Assembly (NCBI GenBank): GCA_016782825.1
Contig: JADHXT010000013.1
Coordinates: 1 to 22,181, forward strand
Origin: Candidatus Brocadiia bacterium
GTDB taxonomy: Bacteria; Planctomycetota; PUPC01; DSUN01
Length of the DNA stretch: 22,181 nucleotides
Direction of reading: 5' to 3'
Within the stretch, counting starts at the first letter, position 1; each line of letters begins with the position of its first letter. This document shows, in pieces, positions 14,566 to 22,181 of this stretch. The position numbers were made by a program, and so were the translations under genes. A model generated the notes under the pieces. The model was given only the letters and a program-made list of their open reading frames with translations. It made no database searches and had not been told where the DNA came from.

Positions 14566-16941
14566 ATGTCCGAGATGTCCAAGCCACACACGCGCGTACC
14601 CGGCTGGGCCAAGCTGCCGCTGGTGGCTCTGGTCCTCTTGGCCGTGGGGTTCCTCTTTGGCAGATTCAGCACGCCACGAGCCGAGCAGGAACCCAGGGAT
14701 CAAGCGGAACGAGCCGCCCCCGCCGAGCAGAAGCCCACCCAGTGGACCTGCGCCATGCACCCGCAGATCAAGCGGCCCAAGCCCGGCCTCTGCCCCCTCT
14801 GCAACATGAAGCTCATCCCGCTCAAGGCGGACGCCGGCGGCGACAGCCTCCGCACCTTCACCACCGGCCCCGCCGGCCTCAAGCTCATGGAGCTGGAGAC
14901 CGCGCCGGTCGAGCGGAAGTACGTCACCGCCACCATCCGCATGGTGGGGAAGGTGGACTACGACGAGACGAAGCTGTCCTACATCACGGCCTGGGTGGGG
15001 GGCCGCATCGACAGGCTCTATGTGGATTACACGGGCATCACCGTCCGCAAGGGCGACCACATGGTCTACCTCTACAGCCCCGAGCTCTACGCCGCGCAGG
15101 AGGAACTCCTCCAGGCCGTCAAGGCGGCGAAGAGGGTCGAAGGCAGCCAGAGCGAGTTCGTCCGCGAGACCACCCAGGCCACCGTGAACGCCACCCGCGA
15201 GAAGCTCCGCCTCCTCGGCCTCACGGCGGAGCAGGTGAAGGAGGTGGAGCAGCGCGGCACGACGACCGACCACCTCACCATCTACGCGCCCAGCGGCGGC
15301 ATCGTGATCCACCGCAACGCCCAGGAGGGCATGTACGTCCAGACGGGCACGAAGATCTACACCATCGCCGACCTGCGGCAGGTGTGGGTGAAGCTCGACG
15401 CCTACGAGAGCGACCTCCAGTGGCTCCGCTACGGCCAGACCGTGGAGTTCAACACGCAGGCCTACCCGGGGCAGCCCTTTGAGGGCACCATCGCCTTCAT
15501 CGACCCCGTGCTCGACTCCAAGACGCGCACCGTGAAGGTGCGGGTGAACGTGCCGAACCAGCATGGGCGCCTCAAGCCCGAGATGTTCATCCGCGCCGTG
15601 GTGCGCTCGCAGGTGGCCGCTGGCGGCCGCGTGATGGAGCCGAACCTGGCCGGTAAGTGGATGTGCCCCATGCACCCCGAGGTGGTGCAGGACGAGGCCG
15701 GCTCGTGCTCCGTGTGCAAGATGCCGCTGGTGAAGACCGAGTCGCTTGGCTACGTGCCCATCAACGGCGTCGAATCGGCGCAGCCGCTCGTCGTCCCCGC
15801 CACGGCACCGCTCATCACGGGCACCCGCGCCGTGGTCTACGTGCAGGACACCAAGGCCACGCGGCCCACCTTCGTCGGACGCGAGATCGTGCTCGGACCC
15901 CGCGCGGGCGACTACTACATCGTCCGCCATGGGCTCGAGGAAGGCGAGCTGGTGGTCACACGCGGCAACTTCAAGATCGACAGCGCGCTCCAGATTCTGG
16001 CCAAGCCCAGCATGATGACGCCCACGGGAGGAGGAGGAGGGGGCGGCGCCCACGCCCACCACGGCGGCGCGCCGAAAGCCGGCAAGACCATGGCTCCCAT
16101 GACCATGCTGCCCAAGGGCTTCGTCGCCCAGGTGCGCGGCGTACTCGCTGCCCACGCGGCGGTTCGTGGCGCACTCAAGGCAGGCGACCTCGACGCCGTT
16201 CGAACCACTTACCAGAAGCTGGGCACCGTCCTCGACAGGGTGAGCGGCGACGTCCTCGGGAAGGAGCCCAAGAAGCTCTGGAACGAGCTGGCCATGCTCC
16301 TCAAGAACGACGCCGTCGTCGGCGGCGGCGTGAGGGACATGGAGATGGCTCGCGAGGAGGTGGCGAAGCTCGGCGCCGACGTGGCGCGTCTTCACGACGA
16401 GTTGGGCGTGCCCCGTGTGGCATCGCACCAGATGCAGCGCTTCGATGTGCCTGCCGCCTTCCAGGCTCAGCTTCAGAAGATCGTGGACGCCTACCTGGCG
16501 CTCCAGGCGGCCCTCGCCGGCGACAAGCTGGCGGACGCCCGCAAGGCCGTCGGCGCCCTCGACGCTGCCCTCAATGCCGTGGACATGAAGCTCGCGACCG
16601 GCCCCGCCCACATGGCATGGATGCGCGAGCTGCCCAGCCTCCAGAAGGCCACGAAGGATGCCCGCGCGGCCAAGGACATCAGCCAACTCCGCGCCGCCTT
16701 CTCGCTCTTCTCCGAGGAACTGCCCGCGCTCGTGCGGATGTTCCGCCTCGCCGCCGCGCGCCCGCTGTACATCCTCGAATGCCCCATGGCCTTCAGCAAC
16801 CGCGGCGCCACCTGGCTCCAGACGGACCCGGACGTGCGCAACCCCTACTTCGGCGCGGCCATGTACAAGTGCGGCGGCGTGGTCGGCTCCCTGGGCGGGA
16901 AAGAGCCACCGAAGAAGGGAGGCGAGCATGAGCGCCACTGA
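14566..16941 (+). CDS. CusB-like RND efflux periplasmic adaptor with two heavy-metal-binding domains and DUF3347 regions
   Basis: I chose ATG 14566 (791 residues) because GAGGAG lies seven bases upstream; earlier in-frame GTG 14539 and ATG 14551 lack a good site. An N-terminal helix (17-31) anchors it. A heavy-metal-binding module at 61-86 has Cys62, His65, Cys76, Cys79 and Met81. The adaptor core follows: beta-barrel and lipoyl halves ('AWVGGRIDRLYVDYTGITV', 'IYAPSGGIVIHRNAQEGMYV') and a helical hairpin. A second such module (Cys367, His370, Cys381, Cys384, Met386) is inserted before the membrane-proximal domain. A Gly7 linker with AHAHH (495-499) and Met509/512/514 joins two DUF3347-like helical regions. 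The last ends with ECPMAFSNRGATWL and RNPYFGAAMYKCG (Cys739, Cys769). E. coli CusB has about 407 residues. It links pump to channel and overlaps the pump gene by 14 bases. Confidence 0.92.
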   Translation: MSEMSKPHTRVPGWAKLPLVALVLLAVGFLFGRFSTPRAEQEPRDQAERAAPAEQKPTQWTCAMHPQIKRPKPGLCPLCNMKLIPLKADAGGDSLRTFTTGPAGLKLMELETAPVERKYVTATIRMVGKVDYDETKLSYITAWVGGRIDRLYVDYTGITVRKGDHMVYLYSPELYAAQEELLQAVKAAKRVEGSQSEFVRETTQATVNATREKLRLLGLTAEQVKEVEQRGTTTDHLTIYAPSGGIVIHRNAQEGMYVQTGTKIYTIADLRQVWVKLDAYESDLQWLRYGQTVEFNTQAYPGQPFEGTIAFIDPVLDSKTRTVKVRVNVPNQHGRLKPEMFIRAVVRSQVAAGGRVMEPNLAGKWMCPMHPEVVQDEAGSCSVCKMPLVKTESLGYVPINGVESAQPLVVPATAPLITGTRAVVYVQDTKATRPTFVGREIVLGPRAGDYYIVRHGLEEGELVVTRGNFKIDSALQILAKPSMMTPTGGGGGGGAHAHHGGAPKAGKTMAPMTMLPKGFVAQVRGVLAAHAAVRGALKAGDLDAVRTTYQKLGTVLDRVSGDVLGKEPKKLWNELAMLLKNDAVVGGGVRDMEMAREEVAKLGADVARLHDELGVPRVASHQMQRFDVPAAFQAQLQKIVDAYLALQAALAGDKLADARKAVGALDAALNAVDMKLATGPAHMAWMRELPSLQKATKDARAAKDISQLRAAFSLFSEELPALVRMFRLAAARPLYILECPMAFSNRGATWLQTDPDVRNPYFGAAMYKCGGVVGSLGGKEPPKKGGEHERH

Positions 16942-19900
16942 TGCCCCTCAGCCCCCGACGCCTCCCGACAGGCTGTCCGTCGTGGACAAGCTGATCCGCT
17001 TCTGCCTCGAGAACAAGCTCGTGGTGCTGCTCCTCGTGCTGTTCTTCGTCGGCTGGGGCATCGGCGTGGCCCCCTTCGACTGGAAGCTCGGGGACATGCC
17101 TCGCGACCCCGTGCCCACCGACGCCATCCCCGACATCGGGGAGAACCAGCAGATCGTCTTCACCGAGTGGATGGGCCGCTCCCCCCAGGACGTGGAAGAC
17201 CAGATCGGCTACCCTCTCACGGTCTCGCTCCTCGGCATCCCGGGCGTGAAGACCATCCGCAGCTACTCCATGTTCGGCTTCTCGTCCATCTACATCATCT
17301 TCAACGAGAAGGTGGAGTTCTACTGGTCGCGCAGCCGTGTGCTCGAGAAGCTCAACAGCCTGCCGGCCGGCACCCTGCCCGAGGGCGTGAAGCCGGCCCT
17401 CGGCCCCGACGCCACCGCCCTCGGCCAGATCTTCTGGTACACCCTCGAGGGCCGCGACCCCGACGGCAACCCCGCCGGCGGCTGGGACCTGCACGAGCTG
17501 CGCACCATCCAGGACTGGTACGTGCGCTACGGCCTCACCGCGGCCGAGGGCGTGGCCGAGGTGGCCTCCATCGGCGGCTTCGTCCAAGAGTACCAGATCG
17601 ACGTGGACCCCGACGCCATGCGCGCCCACGGCGTGAAGCTCGACGACGTGTTCATGGCCGTCAAGATGTCCAACGTCGACGTCGGCGCCCGCACGATCGA
17701 AGTCAACAAGGTGGAGTACGTCATCCGCGGCCTCGGCTTCGTGAAGAACGTGGCGGACATCGAGGCCAGCGTCATCAAGGTGAACGACAACGTGCCCATC
17801 ACCGTGCGGGACGTGGCCCACGTGGCCCTCGGGCCGGCGCTCCGCCGCGGCGCGCTCGACAAGGAAGGCGCCGAGGCCGTCGGCGGCGTGGTGGTGGTCC
17901 GCTATGGCTTCAACCCGCTCGAAGCGATCCAGAACGTCAAGAAGAAGATCGACGAGCTGGCGCCCGGCCTCCGCACCAAGGCCGTGGTGGACTACAAGAG
18001 GACAGCCAAGGCTGACGTGGAGCGCTTCGCCAAGGACAGCGGCTTCGACGCCTACACCGGCGCGTCGCTCGACCAGGAGGCCTGGCTCGCCTGGCTCCGC
18101 GCCAACCCGCGCGAGCAGTGGCCGGCCTGGGTGACCACCAGCCAAGTGACCGTGGTGCCCTTCTACGACCGCACCGGCCTCATCTACGAAACCCTCGGCA
18201 CGCTGAACACCGCGCTGGCCGAGGAAATCCTCGTGACCATCATCGTCGTCGTACTCAGCGTGCTGCACCTACGCAGCTCGCTCCTCATCGGCGCCGCGCT
18301 GCCGCTGGCCGTGCTCGTGACGTTCATCTTCATGAAGTTCTTCGCCGTGGATGCGAACATCGTGGCGCTGTCCGGCATCGCCATTGCCATCGGCACGATC
18401 GTGGACATGAGCATCATCGTCTGCGAGAACATCCTCAAGCATCTCGGCGAAGCCGACCCCGAAGAGAGCCGACTCGAGGTGGTGTTCCGAGCCACGCGTG
18501 AGGTGGGCGGCGCCGTGCTCACGGCGGTCGCCACCACGGTGGTGAGCTTCCTGCCCGTGTTCTTCATGAGCGGAGCCGAGGGCAAGCTGTTCAAGCCGCT
18601 GGCGTTCACCAAGAGCTTCGCGCTGGTGGCCTCGATCATCGTGGCGCTCACCATCGTGCCGCCGGGCGCACACCTGCTGTTCACCGGTCGCTTCCGCTCG
18701 CGCATCCTCAAGGCGCTCGCCATGGGCGGCCTGGCTGTGGCGGGCGTGGTGGTGTGGGCGTGGCAGGGCTGGTGGATCGCCGGCGCGGTGATGCTCTTCT
18801 TCGGCCTCTTCTACGCCGTGGACCACTGGCTCCCCGCATGGGCGCGGAAGGCGGTGCCATGGGTCGCCAACATCGCCGTCGTGGTGATCGTGGCCGTGCT
18901 GCTCACGGAACACTGGGAGCCGCTGGGGCCGGAACGCGGCGCGACGCGCAACCTGGCCTTCGTGGGCGGCCTCATCGGCGGCCTGCTGCTCATCTTCTTC
19001 CTCTTCCGCCTGGTCTACGCCTCCGTGCTCCGCTTCTGCCTGAATCACAAGCTGCTCTTCCTCAGCTTGCCCGCCGCCATCGTGGCGCTGGGCATCTTCG
19101 GGTGGCAGGGGCCGCAACTGCTCTACGGCCCCATCAACGCCGCGTCGCGCGCCAGCTTCGCCAGCGACGAGGAGATCAACGACCTGGTCGAGGCGCAACT
19201 GCTCGAACAGCGCGGCGACCAGCTTCTGTGGACCCCCGTCGCCCTCGGCGCCAAGCCTGAAGACATGCAGCGCATGCTCGAGCAATACAACATCGCCAAC
19301 ACTCAGGCTGCCCTCGACGACTGGGCCGGCGTGACGCGCTACACCGACCTCCAGTCCAAGAAGTGGGGCGCCCCCGACCACATCGCAGATGAACCGCTCG
19401 CCACCCGCCTCCGCTGGACCATGGCCCGCCACTGGAACGGCTTGGGCAAGGAGTTCATGCCCCCGCTCGACGAGGGCTCCTACCTGCTCATGCCCACCAC
19501 CATGCCCCACGCCTCCATCGGCGAGGCGCTCGACGTGCTCCAGAAGCAGGACATGGCCATCCGCTCCATCCCCGAGGTGAACAGCGTAGTGGGCAAGATC
19601 GGTCGCGTGGAATCGCCGCTCGACCCCGCGCCCATCTCTATGGTCGAGACGATCATCAGCTACATCCCGGAGTACATCACGAACAAGGCCGGCCATCGCG
19701 TGAAGTTCCGCTACGACGAGGAGAACGAGGAGTTCGCCCGCGACGCCCAGGGCGACCTCGTCCCCGACCCCGACGGGCGCCCCTATCGCCAGTGGCGCGA
19801 CCACATCAAGACCCCCGACGACATCTGGAAGGCGATCCTCGATGCCGCCGAGCTCCCCGGCACCACCTCGGCCCCCAAGCTCCAGCCCATCGCCGCCCGC

Positions 19901-21253
19901 ATCGTCATGCTCCAGAGCGGCATGCGCGCGCCCATGGGCGTGAAGGTGCGCGGCCCCGACCTGGAGACCATCGAGAAGGTGGCCCTCGACATCGAGCGCC
20001 TGCTCAAGCAGGTGCCCAGCGTGGAGCCGGCCACCGTCGTCGCCGACCGCATCGTAGGCAAGCCCTACCTGGAGATCGACATCGACCGCCGCGCCATCGC
20101 CCGCCACGGCCTCACGATCCGCCAGGTGCAGGACGTCATCGAGGTGGCCATCGGCGGCCGCAAGGTTACCACCACGGTGGAGGGGCGCGAGCGCTACCCC
20201 GTGCGCGTCCGCTACCCGCGCGAGCTACGCGACCAGATCGGGACCCTCGGCCGCATCCTCGTGCCCGCGCCCGACGGCACCCAGATTCCCCTCATCCAGC
20301 TCGCGAAGGTCCGCTACGTCCGCGGCCCCCAGGTGATCAAGAGCGAGGACACCCGCCTCGTGGGCTACGTGATCCTCGACAAGAAGCCCGGCTTTGCCGA
20401 GGTGGACGTGGTGGAGCAGTGCCAGCGGCACCTGGAGGCCAAGCGGGCGAGCGGCGAGTTCGCCCTCCCGGCGGGCGTGAGCTACAAGTTCGCCGGCAAC
20501 TACGAGAACCAGCTCCGCGCCCGCAAGACCCTCTCCATCGTGCTGCCGCTGGCGCTCTTTGTCATCTTCCTGATCCTCTACTTCCACTTCAAGGCCGTGA
20601 GCACAAGCCTGCTGGTGTTCACCGGCATCCTCGTGGCGTGGGCCGGCGGCTTCATCCTGCTGTGGCTCTACGGGCAGCCGTGGTTCCTGGACTTCCCTGT
20701 CTTCGGTGTGGAGATGCGCGAGCTGTTCCAGATCCACACGATCAACCTCAGCGTGGCCGTGTGGGTGGGCTTCCTGGCCCTCTTCGGCATCGCCACGGAC
20801 GATGGCGTGGTGATGGCCACGTACCTCAAGCAGTCCTTCGTCGCGCGCGAGCCTGAGACCGTGCCCGAGCTGCGCAAAGCCGTGCTTGAGGCCGGCCGCC
20901 GCCGCGTGCGGCCCTGCCTGATGACCACGGCTACCACGGTGCTCGCCCTCATACCCGTTCTCACCTCCACGGGACGCGGTGCCGACGTGATGGTGCCCAT
21001 GGCCATCCCATCGTTCGGCGGGATGATGTTCGAGCTGATCACAATGTTCGTCGTGCCCGTGCTCTTCTGCTCGATCAAGGAGTTCCAGAAGCGCACCCCC
21101 TTCGACGACCGCACGGCCGCCGCCATCGCCGTCTTCTCCCTCTTCACCATCCCCGTGCTCTACTGCACCGTGGCCGACCTGAGCGCGAGCGTTCGGCGGC
21201 TGGTCGTGCGCGTGCGGAAGCTCACGAAGGCCAAAGCCTCCCCATCAGAGTAG
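16928..21253 (+). CDS. CusA-like heavy-metal RND efflux pump, enlarged (1441 residues)
   Basis: The start is ATG 16928, with GGGAGG upstream and inside the end of the adaptor gene; the longer open frame upstream lies within that gene. This inner-membrane proton-driven pump would export Cu(I)/Ag(I) through the adaptor and channel. The three methionines that bind metal in CusA (573, 623, 672) align with Met855 (YLLMPTTMP), Met905 (PISMVETI) and Met994 (RIVMLQSG). The proton-relay helix GTIVDMSIIVCENIL has Asp493 and Glu500. It lacks the extra Asp found in the CzcA 'DFG' motif, as CusA does. Compared with CusA (1047 residues) it has insertions before the fourth helix, between the two halves (roughly four added hydrophobic segments and a periplasmic stretch), between Met905 and Met994, and at the C-terminus. 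Similar enlarged forms occur, as I recall, in Planctomycetota and Bacteroidota. Confidence 0.93.
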   Translation: MSATDAPQPPTPPDRLSVVDKLIRFCLENKLVVLLLVLFFVGWGIGVAPFDWKLGDMPRDPVPTDAIPDIGENQQIVFTEWMGRSPQDVEDQIGYPLTVSLLGIPGVKTIRSYSMFGFSSIYIIFNEKVEFYWSRSRVLEKLNSLPAGTLPEGVKPALGPDATALGQIFWYTLEGRDPDGNPAGGWDLHELRTIQDWYVRYGLTAAEGVAEVASIGGFVQEYQIDVDPDAMRAHGVKLDDVFMAVKMSNVDVGARTIEVNKVEYVIRGLGFVKNVADIEASVIKVNDNVPITVRDVAHVALGPALRRGALDKEGAEAVGGVVVVRYGFNPLEAIQNVKKKIDELAPGLRTKAVVDYKRTAKADVERFAKDSGFDAYTGASLDQEAWLAWLRANPREQWPAWVTTSQVTVVPFYDRTGLIYETLGTLNTALAEEILVTIIVVVLSVLHLRSSLLIGAALPLAVLVTFIFMKFFAVDANIVALSGIAIAIGTIVDMSIIVCENILKHLGEADPEESRLEVVFRATREVGGAVLTAVATTVVSFLPVFFMSGAEGKLFKPLAFTKSFALVASIIVALTIVPPGAHLLFTGRFRSRILKALAMGGLAVAGVVVWAWQGWWIAGAVMLFFGLFYAVDHWLPAWARKAVPWVANIAVVVIVAVLLTEHWEPLGPERGATRNLAFVGGLIGGLLLIFFLFRLVYASVLRFCLNHKLLFLSLPAAIVALGIFGWQGPQLLYGPINAASRASFASDEEINDLVEAQLLEQRGDQLLWTPVALGAKPEDMQRMLEQYNIANTQAALDDWAGVTRYTDLQSKKWGAPDHIADEPLATRLRWTMARHWNGLGKEFMPPLDEGSYLLMPTTMPHASIGEALDVLQKQDMAIRSIPEVNSVVGKIGRVESPLDPAPISMVETIISYIPEYITNKAGHRVKFRYDEENEEFARDAQGDLVPDPDGRPYRQWRDHIKTPDDIWKAILDAAELPGTTSAPKLQPIAARIVMLQSGMRAPMGVKVRGPDLETIEKVALDIERLLKQVPSVEPATVVADRIVGKPYLEIDIDRRAIARHGLTIRQVQDVIEVAIGGRKVTTTVEGRERYPVRVRYPRELRDQIGTLGRILVPAPDGTQIPLIQLAKVRYVRGPQVIKSEDTRLVGYVILDKKPGFAEVDVVEQCQRHLEAKRASGEFALPAGVSYKFAGNYENQLRARKTLSIVLPLALFVIFLILYFHFKAVSTSLLVFTGILVAWAGGFILLWLYGQPWFLDFPVFGVEMRELFQIHTINLSVAVWVGFLALFGIATDDGVVMATYLKQSFVAREPETVPELRKAVLEAGRRRVRPCLMTTATTVLALIPVLTSTGRGADVMVPMAIPSFGGMMFELITMFVVPVLFCSIKEFQKRTPFDDRTAAAIAVFSLFTIPVLYCTVADLSASVRRLVVRVRKLTKAKASPSE

Positions 21254-21270
21254 CCGCTCGCGAGCCGACG

Positions 21271-21299
21271 TGGACACGCAGGGCCGCTTCGGGTATCAT
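21271..21299 (+). promoter_or_regulatory. Sigma70-like promoter of the solute-binding protein gene
   Basis: TGGACA (21271-21276), a 17-base spacer and TATCAT (21294-21299) lie in the 61-base gap after the pump gene. Transcription would begin near 21306, only about nine bases before the ATG at 21315, leaving little room for a leader. Confidence 0.6.
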
Positions 21300-21314
21300 C
21301 GTGGCCGGTGCCCC

Positions 21315-22181
21315 ATGACCCGATGGCTCTACAACTCCTACCTCATCCCCATGGCCATGGCCGCCCTTCTCGCCACGGCCTTCCTCACGGGCCGCCACGA
21401 GACCACCGACGCCCAGGGCCGGCCCGTGGTGGTCTACGCCCATCCGCCCTGCCCTCCCGAGCTGATGGAACTCTACCGCCCCATCTGGACGGAGTTTCGC
21501 CGCACCCATCCCCACATCGACTTCCGCGTGCTCCACATCACCGGCAACTACGAAGACAAGATCAAGGTGATGTTCGCCGGCAACGTGGCGCCCGACATCA
21601 TCTTCATGTACCCCACCGCCCTGCCTGCCTGGGTGAGCCTCCGAGCCCTGGAGCCCCTCGACGGCTACCTCGCCGACACCGTGAGCCGGGCCGACTACTT
21701 CGCCCCCATGCTCGACGCCTTCACCTACGAAGGCAAGCTCTACGGCCTGCCCAAGGACGCCTCGGCCGCCGTCATGGAGTACAACGTCGACCTCTTCGAG
21801 AAACACGGCGTGCCCAAGCCACGAGCCGACTGGACGTGGGACGACATGCTCCGGGCCGCCAAGGCCCTCACCCGCGACACCGACGGCGATGGCCGCATCG
21901 ACCAGTGGGGCCTCAATCCCCTGCCCTGGTACACCTTCGTGTGGGCCAACGGCGGACGCATCGTGGACGACACCGCCACCCGCTGCACCCTCCTCGAGCC
22001 CGCCGCGCTCGAAGCCATCGAGTACTGGGTGGCTCTGCGCGTCCAGCACGGCGTCACGCCCACGCCCGAAGCTGCGAGCGACCTGGGCACGGCCCGTCTC
22101 TTCGCCCTCGCACGCGCCGCCATGCACTTCGAGATTTATCCCATCGTGTCGGTCTTCCGCAAGCAGTGCGACTTCACCTGG
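21315..22181 (+). CDS. Extracellular solute-binding protein, family 1 (sugar ABC transporter), 3' end cut
   Basis: The frame is open from ATG 21315 to the window edge (289 codons), so the C-terminal third or so is missing. No strong ribosome-binding site precedes the ATG (GGTG at best). Residues 8-25 are a hydrophobic signal or anchor (LIPMAMAALLATAFL) without a clear lipobox. The rest follows the family 1 (MalE/UgpB-like) periplasmic binding-protein pattern: 'ELMELYRPIWTEFRRTHPHIDF', 'NYEDKIKVMFAGNVAPDII', 'LEPLDGYLA', 'YEGKLYGLPKDASAAVMEYN', 'TWDDMLRAAKALT' and 'WANGGRI'. These proteins bind sugars or oligosaccharides in the periplasm and deliver them to a membrane permease, whose genes would be expected beyond the right edge. 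A DTDGDGRID stretch resembles a calcium-binding loop. The ligand cannot be assigned. Confidence 0.9.
   Translation, partial: MTRWLYNSYLIPMAMAALLATAFLTGRHETTDAQGRPVVVYAHPPCPPELMELYRPIWTEFRRTHPHIDFRVLHITGNYEDKIKVMFAGNVAPDIIFMYPTALPAWVSLRALEPLDGYLADTVSRADYFAPMLDAFTYEGKLYGLPKDASAAVMEYNVDLFEKHGVPKPRADWTWDDMLRAAKALTRDTDGDGRIDQWGLNPLPWYTFVWANGGRIVDDTATRCTLLEPAALEAIEYWVALRVQHGVTPTPEAASDLGTARLFALARAAMHFEIYPIVSVFRKQCDFTW

Noticed and set aside
16026..16047. G-rich tract in the adaptor gene as a G-quadruplex or phase-variable repeat
   Set aside because: The bases encode the Gly7 linker with GGA/GGG codons. The G runs are short and mixed with A, so a coding explanation is enough.
14446..16938. Minus-strand open frame of 830 codons opposite the adaptor gene
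   Set aside because: The adaptor on the plus strand has clear domains and a ribosome-binding site. The antisense product has none and is His/Gly/Leu-rich.
21255..21264. Perfect palindrome GCTCGCGAGC after the pump stop codon as a terminator
   Set aside because: It has no loop and no U-tract, so it cannot form a normal terminator hairpin.

Overview
The window is GC-rich with dense, mostly overlapping genes. It has two halves facing away from each other: everything from 1 to about 11,441 reads on the minus strand, and everything from 11,651 to the right edge reads on the plus strand. The gene content (a DUF58 / BatA-VWA / VWA-glutaminase-like / DUF4175 cluster led by a DUF4159 protein, a detached GspG-like domain, a Tat-exported phosphoesterase and an enlarged CusA-type pump) suggests a Gram-negative bacterium of the Planctomycetota or a neighbouring high-GC phylum, probably from a metagenome. 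This is inferred from gene families only; no rRNA, tRNA or other phylogenetic marker is present.

Minus-strand half. An isolated glucose-1-phosphate adenylyltransferase gene (glgC) has its own promoter. About 170 bp downstream, a well-formed sigma70-like promoter starts a seven-gene operon read right to left: tandem-DUF4159 secreted protein, TPR/GspG-like secreted protein, DUF58 protein, BatA-type VWA membrane protein, second VWA membrane protein, small secreted protein with a zinc-ribbon-like insert, and a DUF4175-type membrane protein cut by the left edge. Most junctions are ATGA overlaps or gaps of about 20 bp or less. The exception is the junction between the two VWA genes, which holds a four-copy heptanucleotide repeat and a 17-codon mini-ORF that overlaps both neighbours by four bases. 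The set resembles the Bat (aerotolerance-like) clusters usually linked to a MoxR AAA+ ATPase, but no MoxR gene lies in the window. It probably encodes an envelope-associated VWA complex of unknown function.

Plus-strand half. A Tat-signal metallophosphoesterase comes first. Then a four-gene metal-efflux operon: CusC/TolC-like outer-membrane lipoprotein, small YHS/TRASH-like lipoprotein, CusB-like adaptor with two heavy-metal-binding modules plus C-terminal DUF3347 regions, and a 1441-residue CusA-like RND pump. The pump keeps the three copper/silver-binding methionines of E. coli CusA, so Cu(I)/Ag(I) is the likely substrate. Together the four proteins would form a tripartite periplasm-to-outside efflux machine with a lipid-anchored metal-binding accessory. 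No copper-responsive regulator is present. A sugar-type ABC solute-binding protein, with its own promoter and almost no 5' leader, runs off the right edge.

No mobile elements, CRISPR arrays, tRNAs or rRNAs were seen.
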